This document shows, in pieces, positions 30,175 to 40,011 of a DNA stretch of 55,133 bases (within the stretch, counting starts at the first letter, position 1; every line of letters starts with the position of its first letter). This DNA comes from Verrucomicrobiota bacterium (GTDB lineage: Bacteria > Verrucomicrobiota > Verrucomicrobiia > Limisphaerales > JADLHS01): NCBI GenBank assembly GCA_013140495.1, contig JABFSR010000073.1:1-55133 (forward strand), read 5' to 3'. A program made the translations under genes and the position numbers. The notes beneath the pieces are model-generated. The model searched no databases. It was given only the letters and a program-made list of their open reading frames with translations, and had not been told where the DNA came from.

Positions 30175-31416
30175 ATGAAGCAAAAAATTCTTGCGATTGA
30201 TGACAGCCTGACGTTGCGTGAATTCATCCAGCGCTGCCTCGCCCGTCAGTCGGCGGACTACCAGATAGTTCTGGCCAAGGACGGCACGGAAGGCCTGGCG
30301 CTGGCGGCGAGCGAGCAGCCGGATTTGATCCTCCTGGATTATGTGTTGCCCGACATGAAGGGCGACGAGGTTTGTAACCGGCTTCAATCCGACAAAAAAA
30401 CCGCCGGCCTGCCGGTCGTGTTGATGAGCAGCAGCGCAGCCGACATCAAGCGCACTCAAAGCCAATACGAGAACGTCATCAAGGCCATCGCCAAACCGTT
30501 CACTCCGGAATTGCTGTGCGCAACGGTGGCCCATTCATTACGCGAAGTTGGCGGGAGAGTCCCGACGCACCGCGATAAGCAATCCGCACGGCCCGTCGTG
30601 GCCACAACTGCCTCGAATGCGACCAATGCGACAATCAAAGCCCCTGCATCAACTGCTGCGCCAACGGCGAAAACCGAGATCAACATCATGGGTGACAGCA
30701 GCCAGTTCTCCATGATCGGTGTGCTCCTGGCGCTGGAACAAGATCAACTCACTGGCGTTTTGCGCGTCAACACGGGCGGCAAGCCTCTCGAACTGTACGT
30801 CGTGTCTGGACATCCGGTGCTGGTGACGATGCATGATCCGGCGGAGTATTTGCGGAACTGCGGCTGCAAGCTCACTCCCGGCCAGATCCAGGCTGCGCCC
30901 AAGGTCGGCAGTGAACAAGCCAGGACGGGCTCTCCGATCTTCATGCAGTTCGTTGAAAACAAGCTCATGCCACTCGATGAGGCGGTTTCACTCTGCCACC
31001 AACAGAGCCTGCGCTTGTTTGCACACGTGTGGACTACGCCGCGTGCGTCTTTCAATTTTGAGGCGAACGCGCCATTGCCTCCGCTGACTTCGGGTCTTCC
31101 GCTGTTTGAAGGCACCATGAGCGAATGGGCGATGGAAAGCCTGCGCTTCGTGGGCGACGACTTTCGTTCCGCGATGGCATGGGGTGAACCTACCGGCATC
31201 CCGGCCTACACCCGCAAGGGTTATGAACGCATTCAACTGATTCCGCTTAACGACGAGGAACTCGCCTTTGCCGGGTCCATCAGTCCAACTCACTCCTTGG
31301 GGAAAATTGCCTCGACCATGAATACAGACGTGGACAGCGCGCAGCGCATCCTCCACCGGTTTCTGTGTCTGGAAATTTTTGACTACTGGCCGGCCAGCCT
31401 GTTGCAGGCCGCATGA
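30175..31416 (+). CDS. Response regulator with DUF4388 output domain (second)
   Basis: 413 residues, 15 bases after the previous gene. The receiver (1-125) has DD at 9-10, phospho-acceptor Asp 55 in LILLDYVLPDMKG, SS in LMSSS and Lys in IAKPFTPE. An Ala/Thr-rich linker (about 130-165) leads to a DUF4388 domain starting GDSSQFSMIGVLLALEQDQLTGVLRVN, with GGKPLELYVVSGHPVLVTMH. The remaining 200 residues contain EGTMSEWAMESLRFVGDD and end in a winged-helix-like part. Two similar regulators in tandem suggest separate outputs, for example two pilus poles or extension versus retraction; this is inference. Confidence 0.85.
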   Translation: MKQKILAIDDSLTLREFIQRCLARQSADYQIVLAKDGTEGLALAASEQPDLILLDYVLPDMKGDEVCNRLQSDKKTAGLPVVLMSSSAADIKRTQSQYENVIKAIAKPFTPELLCATVAHSLREVGGRVPTHRDKQSARPVVATTASNATNATIKAPASTAAPTAKTEINIMGDSSQFSMIGVLLALEQDQLTGVLRVNTGGKPLELYVVSGHPVLVTMHDPAEYLRNCGCKLTPGQIQAAPKVGSEQARTGSPIFMQFVENKLMPLDEAVSLCHQQSLRLFAHVWTTPRASFNFEANAPLPPLTSGLPLFEGTMSEWAMESLRFVGDDFRSAMAWGEPTGIPAYTRKGYERIQLIPLNDEELAFAGSISPTHSLGKIASTMNTDVDSAQRILHRFLCLEIFDYWPASLLQAA

Positions 31417-31464
31417 TCTGAATCCAACACAAACAACAAAAATAAGCAATCAACAATTAACATT

Positions 31465-31827
31465 ATGCCGACAATTCTGATCGCCGACGATACCGCGTCT
31501 GAAGCCGCATTGATGGCCAGCGTGGTCGAAAAACTTGGTCATGTCGCCCAAACCGTCAGTGACGGTGAGACGTGCATCTCCACCGCCAAGACACTCAAGC
31601 CCGCGCTCATTTTGCTGGATGTGGTGATGCCGAAGATGGACGGGTTCAAAACCTGTCGCAATATCAGGAAGGATCCCGATCTGGCAAAGACGCCCGTGAT
31701 CATGGTCACTTCCAAGAACCAGGACAGCGACAAGTTCTGGGGCGAAAAACAGGGCGCAAACCGTTACATCACCAAACCGTTCACGCCTGAAACGCTGGCC
31801 GAAGCCATTAAAGCGTTCGTGCCTTGA
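31465..31827 (+). CDS. Single-domain response regulator (CheY/PilH-like)
   Basis: 120 residues, a lone receiver: ADDT acidic pair at 8-9, phospho-acceptor Asp 52 in LILLDVVMPKMDGFKTCR, Thr in MVTSK, and Lys in YITKPFTPETL. The sequence GANRYITKPFTPETLAEAI and the DGFKTCRNIRKDP region are closest in style to PilH/PilG of type IV pilus systems. It matches the pixH/pilH position in the cyanobacterial gene order. It probably acts as a phosphate sink or a motor-binding regulator. Confidence 0.9.
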   Translation: MPTILIADDTASEAALMASVVEKLGHVAQTVSDGETCISTAKTLKPALILLDVVMPKMDGFKTCRNIRKDPDLAKTPVIMVTSKNQDSDKFWGEKQGANRYITKPFTPETLAEAIKAFVP

Positions 31828-31864
31828 TGATATAAACCGGGCCAATGCACAAACATATCCAAAC

Positions 31865-32374
31865 ATGAGTTCCTACTGCGTTTTTAACGTTGGTGATCGC
31901 CGCGTCGGAATTCCGATGACGAGCGTGCGGGAAATTCTCGAAAAGGAATTCATCGTGCCGACGCTCATTCCGCTGGCACCGGAGTTCGTGCATGGGCTTT
32001 TCAATCTACGCGGCCAGGTGCTGCCGTTCCTTGATCTTTCCGGCTTTGTGGGTTCAAGTGCGAGGAACATTTCAATTCCATCCACCGCTGATCGAGCGGT
32101 GATTGTTGAGCGCGGTGATTTCCGTTTTGCGACCTTGGGGCAACGGATTGATACCGTTGAAGCGGGCGAGGAAACACTCCAGCCGCTGGACGGCGCCGCG
32201 CTGCATCCGGCCCTTGATTCCGAAGCGCAAACCGAACGTGGCAGTTTCCATGTCATCCACCTCGATCGCCTTGAAGCCTGTCTTAAACAAGCTTTGAAAT
32301 TTGCCGAAGCGTCCGAGCCGTCCCGCTCCGCAACAACAACGACCACCGAAACCAACACAACCTCGCAAAGCTGA
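31865..32374 (+). CDS. CheW-type adaptor (PilI/PixI-like)
   Basis: 169 residues. The CheW-type beta domain is recognised by YCVFNVGDRRVGIPMTSVREIL, the central FVHGLFNLRGQVLPFLDLSGF (the normal NLRG-x-ilPvidL motif) and FATLGQRIDTV. The C-terminal 25 residues are Ser/Thr-rich (SRSATTTTTETNTTSQS) and likely disordered. CheW couples receptor to CheA in the array. Its place between the CheY and the MCP genes is the same as pixI in pix operons. Confidence 0.88.
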   Translation: MSSYCVFNVGDRRVGIPMTSVREILEKEFIVPTLIPLAPEFVHGLFNLRGQVLPFLDLSGFVGSSARNISIPSTADRAVIVERGDFRFATLGQRIDTVEAGEETLQPLDGAALHPALDSEAQTERGSFHVIHLDRLEACLKQALKFAEASEPSRSATTTTTETNTTSQS

Positions 32375-32414
32375 TATTTACAAACCGCCGTTAGCCATCA
32401 ACCCCTAAAATCCC

Positions 32415-34658
32415 ATGCTCAAGAAAATCAAAGTGTCGTACAAGATCGTGCTGATGATCTGCGCCGTGGCGCTGCCGCTTGTGGCCGCGACCATCTTCGC
32501 GACGATCAAAGGCTTTAACAAAGACATCAACTTTGCCCTTCAGGAAAAGAAGGGTAACGCCTTCCAGCGCCCCTTGGCGGCGTTGCTGGATGCGATTCCC
32601 CAGCATCAATGGCTGGCTCAAGCGGCTCAAGCCAATCCCGCCGCCCGCACGTTCTTGGCGGAAAAGGAGGAGGAGATCGACCGCATTTTTACAGAGTTGG
32701 GATCGGCAAATTCCAAATATGGCAAAGACCTCCAGTTTACGGAGCAGGGCCTCGCCAAGCGCAAACGTCAGGGCAAAGATCCGGCCTCCGTCGAAGCTGC
32801 CTGGCAGAAACTCAAGCAATCACAGGCCACGCTCTCCGCTGGCGATCTGGCGGAACAACACAAACAACTCGTCGCTGATGTGCGCACGATGATCACGCAC
32901 GCTGGCGATACCTCCAGCTTGGTTCTCGACCCCGACCTGGACTCTTGCTATTTGATGGACGCGACGTTGGTGGCTCTGCCGCAGACGCAGGATCGCCTCG
33001 GCGTCATTGCCGGATTCGGTGCCAATGTTCTCCGCCAGCAGCGGGACAAAATCACCGCCCAGGATATTTCGCAGTTGATCGTCCATGCCGCCCTGCTCAA
33101 GGAAGCCGACGTGGATCGCTTGAACGCCGACGTGGATGCCGCGCTGAACGAAGACGCAGGATCCTACGGGATCAGTGAATCGCTGCAAAAAAATCTCTCC
33201 GAACCCGTCAAAGCTTACAACACGGCATGCCAGGAATTCGGCGCCCTCGCCACTGCTGCGGCCGCTGATCCTGCATCGGTGACTTCCCAGGCCTTTTTGG
33301 ACGCTGGCCAAAAGGCGCGTGCGGCTGCGTTTGCTCTTTGGAAATCGGCGGTTGCCGAATTGGATGTCTTGTTGCAAAAGCGCGCCTCTTCCATTCAAAC
33401 GACCCGCACCTTGACCATCGTCGGTGTGGCTGTCGCCCTCCTTCTCTCCGGTTTGATCGCTTTCTTTGTGTCGCGCAGCATCACCCAACCCCTGGGCGAT
33501 TTGACCATGGCGACGCACCGCATTCTCAGAGGCGAATTTAGTGTTCGTGCCCCGGTTCACTCGGACGACGAAATCGGCGAACTGGCCGAATCCTTCAACT
33601 CGATGGTTGATGCCCGCCTCAAGGCTCAGGGCACGGTTGAAACAGAGAACAAACGGCTTCAGTCAAACATTCAAGATTTGCTCGTGGTGGTGTCCGAAGC
33701 GTCAGACGGAAAACTCGGCGTGCGCGCCAAAGTATCTGAGGGTGCTCTCGGAAACATCGCAGACGCCTTGAACCTGATGTTGGAAAACGTAGGCGAAACT
33801 ATCAGCAACGCCAAGGTCGCATCGGACAAGGTCGCTACTGCGGCATCAGAAATCACAAACGTGGCACAGCAGTTGGAAAAAGGTGAACAGCGCCAGACGC
33901 AGGAGATGCTGCTCACCAGCGAAGGCGTACGAGATCTAGACGGTCAGGCGCAATTGGTGTTGAAGAACTGCCTTTCCGCCACCACCGCCGCCGAAAACGG
34001 GCGCCGCGCAGCCGAGCAGGGCGCCAAAGCCGTGCGAGATGTCATTCAAGGCATGGAAAAGATCCGCGAAAACACCCAGGCCAACGCCAAGAAGATCAAA
34101 CGCCTCGGTGATCGCTCTATGGAAATCGCGGGCATTGTCAAAATCATCGGTGACATCTCGGCCAAGACGGACATGTTGGCGCTCAACGCCTCAATTGAAG
34201 CGGCGCGCGCCGGTGAACAGGGCCGCGGCTTCACGGTCGTCGCCGAACAAGTCCGCGGTCTGGCCGACCGTACCAAGACGCTGACCAACCAGATCGAAAA
34301 ACTGGTCGGTGACATTCAAAAGGAAACCGGCGAAGCCGTGGCACAGATGGAAACCCAGACCCAGGAAGTGGAAGCCGGCACCAAGGCCGCACAATCCGCC
34401 GGTGGCACATTGGAAAATATCGTGACCTCGAACGCGGAGTCTTCCGAACTGGTGTCGCAAATCAATCAAGCCGCCACCAAGCAGGCATCCCGTACCCAGG
34501 AAATGATTCAAACCGTGAACACCATCAATCAGGTTGTCACCGAGTCTGCCGAACACGTGCGGGATACTCGTGAGTCGAGCCTGCAATTGATGACGCTGTC
34601 GTCCGAGTTGAACAAACGTCTGGCCCAATTTGAATTCACAGCCGAGGCCGTTGCGTAA
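32415..34658 (+). CDS. Methyl-accepting chemotaxis protein (PilJ/PixJ-like)
   Basis: 747 residues. Membrane segments at about 12-32 and 330-355 enclose a helical periplasmic domain of about 300 residues, rich in Ala, Gln and Lys. A HAMP domain follows ([18 protein letters not shown]... [14 protein letters not shown]), then a second HAMP-like unit ([17 protein letters not shown]... LNLMLENV), as in PilJ. The signalling hairpin tip is conserved ([41 protein letters not shown]). No cheR or cheB gene lies in the operon. The ligand or surface cue is unknown. Confidence 0.92.
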   Translation: MLKKIKVSYKIVLMICAVALPLVAATIFATIKGFNKDINFALQEKKGNAFQRPLAALLDAIPQHQWLAQAAQANPAARTFLAEKEEEIDRIFTELGSANSKYGKDLQFTEQGLAKRKRQGKDPASVEAAWQKLKQSQATLSAGDLAEQHKQLVADVRTMITHAGDTSSLVLDPDLDSCYLMDATLVALPQTQDRLGVIAGFGANVLRQQRDKITAQDISQLIVHAALLKEADVDRLNADVDAALNEDAGSYGISESLQKNLSEPVKAYNTACQEFGALATAAAADPASVTSQAFLDAGQKARAAAFALWKSAVAELDVLLQKRASSIQTTRTLTIVGVAVALLLSGLIAFFVSRSITQPLGDLTMATHRILRGEFSVRAPVHSDDEIGELAESFNSMVDARLKAQGTVETENKRLQSNIQDLLVVVSEASDGKLGVRAKVSEGALGNIADALNLMLENVGETISNAKVASDKVATAASEITNVAQQLEKGEQRQTQEMLLTSEGVRDLDGQAQLVLKNCLSATTAAENGRRAAEQGAKAVRDVIQGMEKIRENTQANAKKIKRLGDRSMEIAGIVKIIGDISAKTDMLALNASIEAARAGEQGRGFTVVAEQVRGLADRTKTLTNQIEKLVGDIQKETGEAVAQMETQTQEVEAGTKAAQSAGGTLENIVTSNAESSELVSQINQAATKQASRTQEMIQTVNTINQVVTESAEHVRDTRESSLQLMTLSSELNKRLAQFEFTAEAVA

Positions 34659-34717
34659 CACGGCATCGGACACCGGACATTGAAAACAGGCAACAACCAT
34701 GGCGTAGTGCCAGGCAC

Positions 34718-34730
34718 CACTCGTCGAGTG
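34718..34730. repeat. Small palindromes between MCP and CheA genes
   Basis: The 80-base gap carries CACTCG-T-CGAGTG at 34718-34730 and GTGCC-A-GGCAC just before it. These are the only structured bases in this spacer, and could form small hairpins that tune expression of the downstream kinase. Weak evidence. Confidence 0.3.
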
Positions 34731-34738
34731 CTCAGACT

Positions 34739-37700
34739 ATGGAAAAATTCAAGATCAGTGACATTCAAGAGTTGTTCACGGCTGACGTGGAGCAATTCCT
34801 GGCCCTGACGCAGACACACGTCACGGAACTGTTGGAGCAACCGTCGCCAACACAGGAATCCTTGGACGTTGCGCTGCGCCAGGTCCATACGCTCAAGGGG
34901 CTGGCCGCCACGGTGCAGGCTTGGGGACTTTCCTGTCTTGGTGCCGATCTTGAGAAACTGATTGAAGTGGCCGGCTCTTGGTTGGAAAACGATCGCGAAA
35001 AAGCCAACGAGATTTTTCAGTTCATCCTCGACCATCAACAGGAGTGGTTTGTCATGAACCAGTTCACCTGCATGGATATGCTGCCCCAGTCATGGGACAT
35101 CTATTGCGGTTTGCGCGGAATCATGGAAGAACGATGGCCTGGATACTTGCCACCCATCGAAGCCGGGGAAGAAGTGAACGCCCATTCCGTCCGACTTGCA
35201 GATCTCACGGCGGATCTCGACCTGAAACCGGTACGCCCAAGTACGCCTGTGACAAAGTCCGCCCCCACACCGTTGCAAGTAGTGCCTCCAACTTTGCGCC
35301 ATCGCGAATCAACCGCCGCGCAAGAAGCTGCGTTGGTCAATGAAGCGAACCGTGACGTTCGTCAGCCTGAATCAATCGCACCCGAGGCGAATCCCTCGAA
35401 GCCGTCGCCACTTTCCGTTGTCCCGCCAAAGTTACTCCGTCGCAAAATGACCGAAGAGGTTGCAAACTCCTTTGCGCCCGAGGCTCCTGCGGCTACGCCG
35501 GCAAAGCCACAAACGCTGGAAGTTGTCCCGCCGACACTGCGCCGCGCAACGACGAAGTCGGTGGAAGCAGTTCAGCCCGCAGAAGCGAACCTGACGCCAA
35601 CCGTGCCACCCACGGCTGCGCCATCAGAGCAGTCATCTGTTGCCGGCGCGCTCGTCAATCCAGAGACACCATCTTCGTCCGTGCAGGAACCAGAAGACAC
35701 TGCTTCAGCCATGTCTCCGGTATTGCGCGTTGCGCCGCCTTCGCTCAAACGTCGCGCAAAGAAAACCACTTTGGAAAAACCAGTTGTGGCGGAAGCCGCG
35801 CCAGCAGCCGGCGAACCGTCCGCAGTTGAAGCATCGTCTGCAGAGGCTGTGTTTTCTGCGATGGGCGCCTTTGAGCCCGCGTCTGTCGAAGCGCAAGCCC
35901 CTGAGGCGGTGCCCGTCGAAGAATTCAAGCCGAACGCCGATGCTGACCTGCTGGAAATGCTCGCGCAGGAAGTGGGAGGTTATCTCACCGAACTTTCAGA
36001 AAATCTCACCGTCCTTGCAACAAATCTTGCCGACGAATCCGAATGGGAAAAGACGCGCCGCCTCTTTCACACGATCAAAGGCACGGCTGCCACTTTCAAC
36101 CTGGAGGCTGTCTCCAGTCCGGCCAAAGCCGCCGAGGCAAGATGCATCGTTGCCATCGAGGACGCCACCAGTCGCACCTCTGAAGCATTTGAAACTTGTT
36201 TGCAGCGCGCGCTGGTTGTCGCCAAGGCCTTGCGCCTGCCATTTGATGAACAGCCGTTGCGTGCCGCCTTGGAAAATGCTCTCGCTGCCGCCGCGAAACC
36301 GGAAGATGACGCAAACAGCGGTGCAGTTGCCGTTGCATTGGATCCGGAAATGGCCGGGTTCTTCATCCGCGACGCACGCGAGCAGATCGAACTTATCGAA
36401 CAGTCCGTCTTGCGCTGGGAGAAAGGCGAGAAGGCCCCGGAACAAGTGTGGGCCGCGCAACGCGGTTTCCATACGATCAAAGGCGCAGGCAACTCCATCG
36501 GCCTTGCCGCCGTTGCGCAAAGCGTCCACGAAGTCGAAGCATTTCTCGAAGGCGTTGCCGCCGCCGGTGCCACCGGTTCACGCGCATTGTTCACCTTCCT
36601 GTTCGGTGCCGTGGATCAACTGCGGAAATATCTCGGTGAACTTACCAAGAATACCGCCTCGCCCTGGCGCAACGATTGGAACACCGCCCTGCGCCTGCTT
36701 TGCCAGCCAACCGATGTCGTCGAGTCAGTCAAGACTCCGGATGCTGAAGCCGTCGTGGTGCAAGCCGCCGTGCAGGTGGATTCAACGGACGACGACTCGC
36801 ATACGCTGCGCGTCGAGGCCGGCCGGTTGTATGAATTGATGAACCTGATCGGCGAAATGGTCGTGGACCGCGCCCGTCTGGAGAAGAAGATCGAGCAGCT
36901 TACGACGCTCCATCGCGCTCTTGCCGAACGCAACAGCGCGCTGACCGGTTCGGTTCAATCTTTCCAGCAACAGTTCGAGTTCAACCTGCTGCAAGATCGG
37001 GACGCGCGCGGCCAGGGGCCGATCAGCAACGGGCGTGGGATCAATCCGCTCGTACCGGGTGCGAATGGCGAAAGCGAATTCTCAGAACTCGAATTCGACC
37101 GTTACGATCAGTTCAACATTCTCGCCCGTTCACTCGTCGAAGTCAGCCATGACATCGAGCAGTTGAACGAGGAAGTCGCATCTTGTCTCGATTCGTTCAC
37201 TGCGGAGAACGTGCGTTTCACCCAGACCTCGCAGTCTTTGCAGAACAAGGTCACAAACCTCAGCCTCGTGCCCGTCAGCACGCTCTTCCCGCGTCTGCGA
37301 CGCGCCTTCCGTGACGCGCTCAACGTCGAGCACAAGGATGCCGATCTCAAGCTGCAGGGCGGTGAGGCGCTGCTTGACAAGGTGGTCGTGGATAAAATCT
37401 ACGCGCCGCTGCTGCACCTGTTGCGCAACGCGGTGGCTCATGGCATCGAAGACGCCGTCCCCCGCGAGAAACTCAAGAAGCCCGCGCGCGGCCAGGTGCT
37501 GTTCTCCGCAACGCAGATATCGAATCAGATCGTGATTCAAATCGCCGACGACGGTGCGGGCGTCAACGCAGACGCCGTCCGCAAACGCGCGATTGAAAAA
37601 AGCTGGCTCGCTGACGATGCCCCCGCGCTTACGGCGGAACAGGTCGTTCACTTTATTTTCCAACCCGGCTTCAGCACGGCGGCGAAGGTCACCAGCGTGT

Positions 37701-38665
37701 CCGGGCGCGGCATCGGCCTTGATGTCGTGCGCAAGGAGATTGAAAATCTCAACGGCTCCGTCGAGCTGAAGTACGAGATCAATCAGGGGACAACCTGGAC
37801 GCTGCGCCTGCCGCTGACCCTCTCGATTTCCGAGGCGATTCTTGCAGACGTTGGCGACACCACGTTCGCCTTCCCGCTCAACTTCATCGAGTCCGGCTTG
37901 ATTCTCGACGTGCCCAGCACCCGCGCTGAGAGTGGACATGAAATGTATCAGGTTGGCGAAACAACGCTGCCCGTGCTGCGTCTCTCAAAACTCTTCCACT
38001 TGTCTGGCGACGACAATTCCACCAAGGGCGTCGTCGTCGCGGTCGGTGACCGCCGCGCCATCGTGGTGGTGGATCGCGTGCTGGCCCGCCAGGAAATTGT
38101 CATCAAACAGCTCGACGCACTCACTGCGCAACACCCTTTGCTCAACGGCGCCACGCTCGACGCGGAAGGCGAAGTGATTCCGATTCTGAACCTGCCCACG
38201 CTGTTGAAGTTCGGCGAACGTAGCAACGCCGGTGAATCCCGTCCAAGCGCCCGCAGTACGGTCAGACGTTCGGATCAGTTGCACGTGTTGATTGTGGACG
38301 ACTCGTTGAGCGTCCGCAAAGTGCAGGAACGGATGCTCAATGAACTGGGTTGCAAGGTGTCCACCGTGTCCGACGGTCTTTACGCATTGGAAAAACTGCG
38401 CGAGCAGGAGTTCGACTTGATTTTCACCGACCTGGAAATGCCGCGTCTCAACGGCTATGAATTGATCAGCGAACTGCGTGGCAACCCCGCGTGGGCCTCC
38501 ATTCCAGTCATCGTAATCTCCTCGCGCGGCGCGGACAAATACATCACCAAAGCGATGAACCTTGGCGCTTCCACCTTTCTTTCCAAGCCATTCACTCAAG
38601 AGCAACTCCAACAGGTGGTGAAACATTACTCCAAGGCAAATGCCGCTTTGGAATTGACTGCGTGA
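34739..38665 (+). CDS. Hybrid CheA histidine kinase (ChpA/PixL-like) with three Hpt domains
   Basis: 1308 residues. Three histidine phosphotransfer domains: His 50 (RQVHTLKGLAAT), His 444 (RLFHTIKGTAAT) and His 578 (RGFHTIKGAGNS). Between the first and second lies a disordered linker of about 200 residues with four copies of a short motif V-x-PP-x-L-x-R (about residues 179, 225, 260 and 329). Next come the dimerisation helix (ELMNLIGEMVVDRARLEKK), the ATPase domain (LLHLLRNAVAHGIED, IADDGAGVN, GRGIGLDVVRKEIENL), the CheW-like domain, and a C-terminal receiver with phospho-acceptor Asp 1231 (LIFTDLEMPRLNG). It is the operon's central kinase, and likely phosphorylates the three response regulators upstream and its own receiver. 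Confidence 0.93.
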   Translation: MEKFKISDIQELFTADVEQFLALTQTHVTELLEQPSPTQESLDVALRQVHTLKGLAATVQAWGLSCLGADLEKLIEVAGSWLENDREKANEIFQFILDHQQEWFVMNQFTCMDMLPQSWDIYCGLRGIMEERWPGYLPPIEAGEEVNAHSVRLADLTADLDLKPVRPSTPVTKSAPTPLQVVPPTLRHRESTAAQEAALVNEANRDVRQPESIAPEANPSKPSPLSVVPPKLLRRKMTEEVANSFAPEAPAATPAKPQTLEVVPPTLRRATTKSVEAVQPAEANLTPTVPPTAAPSEQSSVAGALVNPETPSSSVQEPEDTASAMSPVLRVAPPSLKRRAKKTTLEKPVVAEAAPAAGEPSAVEASSAEAVFSAMGAFEPASVEAQAPEAVPVEEFKPNADADLLEMLAQEVGGYLTELSENLTVLATNLADESEWEKTRRLFHTIKGTAATFNLEAVSSPAKAAEARCIVAIEDATSRTSEAFETCLQRALVVAKALRLPFDEQPLRAALENALAAAAKPEDDANSGAVAVALDPEMAGFFIRDAREQIELIEQSVLRWEKGEKAPEQVWAAQRGFHTIKGAGNSIGLAAVAQSVHEVEAFLEGVAAAGATGSRALFTFLFGAVDQLRKYLGELTKNTASPWRNDWNTALRLLCQPTDVVESVKTPDAEAVVVQAAVQVDSTDDDSHTLRVEAGRLYELMNLIGEMVVDRARLEKKIEQLTTLHRALAERNSALTGSVQSFQQQFEFNLLQDRDARGQGPISNGRGINPLVPGANGESEFSELEFDRYDQFNILARSLVEVSHDIEQLNEEVASCLDSFTAENVRFTQTSQSLQNKVTNLSLVPVSTLFPRLRRAFRDALNVEHKDADLKLQGGEALLDKVVVDKIYAPLLHLLRNAVAHGIEDAVPREKLKKPARGQVLFSATQISNQIVIQIADDGAGVNADAVRKRAIEKSWLADDAPALTAEQVVHFIFQPGFSTAAKVTSVSGRGIGLDVVRKEIENLNGSVELKYEINQGTTWTLRLPLTLSISEAILADVGDTTFAFPLNFIESGLILDVPSTRAESGHEMYQVGETTLPVLRLSKLFHLSGDDNSTKGVVVAVGDRRAIVVVDRVLARQEIVIKQLDALTAQHPLLNGATLDAEGEVIPILNLPTLLKFGERSNAGESRPSARSTVRRSDQLHVLIVDDSLSVRKVQERMLNELGCKVSTVSDGLYALEKLREQEFDLIFTDLEMPRLNGYELISELRGNPAWASIPVIVISSRGADKYITKAMNLGASTFLSKPFTQEQLQQVVKHYSKANAALELTA

Positions 38666-39077
38666 CGACGTACCGGGGCTGCGGTCGCGCCGCACGGCAT
38701 CCTCTCTGAGCGTGACTGGAGCAACTGCGGCAGACGACGTCGTAATCGGTTTTGACCTCATCCTCCACGTTCCAGGTTCGTAGTTGTCAAAATTCGACGA
38801 CAAGAGTGAAGAAGGTGATCAGGCTGAAGTTCACCGCGCCCACGCGCCTCTGAGTTGAGTTAGCTTTTCCACCAACTGCTTCATCTCACCGGGCTCATGT
38901 TCTTTTCCCTAAAGATTTTTCTTCCCTCGCCGATTGATCAACTGTCGCAAGACAGGCCGCTGGTCGCCACAAAGAATCGGCAGGGGAGAACGGTGAAAGC
39001 CCCAAAACAAGTTTCATCCACAGCAAGGACGCTGTGCTCAAACAAATGCCCGCAAGGGCGACTCACGGAATAGAGTT
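38666..39077. other. 412-base gap before the flagellin gene
   Basis: No coding region with support. The only recognisable signal is the sigma28-type promoter at 38910-38936, which would leave a 5' leader of about 135 bases. That leader is long for a flagellin gene and might hold translational control, but I see no strong hairpin. Confidence 0.5.
38910..38936 (+). promoter_or_regulatory. Sigma28 (FliA)-type promoter of the flagellin gene
   Basis: TAAAGATT (38910-38917), an 11-base spacer and GCCGATTG (38929-38936) match the FliA consensus TAAAGTTT-N11-GCCGATAA at 13 of 16 positions with exactly the standard spacing. It lies upstream of, and in the same direction as, the flagellin gene. Predicted start of transcription is near 38943. 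Confidence 0.7.
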
Positions 39078-39866
39078 ATGGTCATCAATACAAACCTATC
39101 GGCACAGACAGGCGCCCGCCTGCTCTCGGAATCCACCGGCATGTTGAACAAGTCCCTGGCACGTCTTTCTTCAGGTCTGAAGATTGTATCGCCGGAAGAC
39201 GACGCGGCAGGCGCTGCGGTTGCTTTGCGTTTCGACGCACAGATCAACCGTATCACCGCAGTCCGCGCCAACGTCAGCAACGCCATTTCATTCAGCCAGA
39301 CGCAGGACGGCTACCTTAAGAAGGTTGCCAAGGCGCTGGATCGCATGAGCGAACTGTCCGTGCTTGCACAGGACGTCACCAAGGGTCCGGCGGACAACGC
39401 GCTCTACAACACGGAATTCCAGTCGCTGGCCGTCTATATCAACGACCTCGCCACGAAGGAATTCAACGGCGTCGGTCTGCTCGACAACACCGACCGCAAC
39501 GTGGTGGTGGACAGCGAAGGCGCCACCTACACGATGCTGGGCATTGACGGTTCGGCGTACGACCTGACGGCGCAGGACCTCACCACCGCCGCACCCGCCG
39601 CGCTGACGGCTGTGACCGGAATGATTGACATCGTTGCCACCGACCGCGCCACGGTCGGAGCGAACATCTCGGTGCTCACGTCCTACAATGAACAGCTCGC
39701 TGTTCTCAAGGACAACCTCACCGCTGCTGACAGCCGCATCAAGGATGTGGACGTTGCAGAGGAAAGTACGAACTTCGCCCGCTACAACATCCTGGTCCAG
39801 GCCGGAACAGCGATGCTGGCCCAGGCCAATGCACTGCCACAATCGGTGCTCAAGCTGATCCAGTAA
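39078..39866 (+). CDS. fliC: Flagellin
   Basis: 262 residues from ATG 39078. The N-terminal D0/D1 region is clear (INTNLSAQTGARLL, LNKSLARLSSGLKI, EDDAAGAAVALRFDAQI, ANVSNAISFSQTQDG), as is the C-terminal one (GANISVLTSYNEQL, DSRIKDVDVAEESTNFARYN, QAGTAMLAQANALPQSVLKLIQ). The central variable part is tiny, about 70 residues, so only the core of the filament is present. It follows the chemosensory operon after 412 bases, under its own sigma28-like promoter. No other flagellar structural gene is in this window. Confidence 0.93.
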   Translation: MVINTNLSAQTGARLLSESTGMLNKSLARLSSGLKIVSPEDDAAGAAVALRFDAQINRITAVRANVSNAISFSQTQDGYLKKVAKALDRMSELSVLAQDVTKGPADNALYNTEFQSLAVYINDLATKEFNGVGLLDNTDRNVVVDSEGATYTMLGIDGSAYDLTAQDLTTAAPAALTAVTGMIDIVATDRATVGANISVLTSYNEQLAVLKDNLTAADSRIKDVDVAEESTNFARYNILVQAGTAMLAQANALPQSVLKLIQ

Positions 39867-39894
39867 TAGCGGGATTCGCCAGGGGGGAAATGAG

Positions 39895-39931
39895 GCCCGG
39901 ACGGTTCGCCGTCCGGGCTCTCTCTTTTCTT
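39895..39931 (+). terminator. Rho-independent terminator after flagellin
   Basis: A perfect 10-bp GC-rich stem, GCCCGGACGG (39895-39904) with CCGTCCGGGC (39909-39918), encloses the TTCG tetraloop and is followed by TCTCTCTTTTCTT. It starts 29 bases after the flagellin stop and is the clearest terminator in the window. Confidence 0.9.
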
Positions 39932-40011
39932 GGGTGTGATCTCCTTCGTTCTGGAAGCCTCAACTTCAATTCCTTCGTGCGCCGTGCTCCATTTCTTGCC
40001 ACGATGATGGC

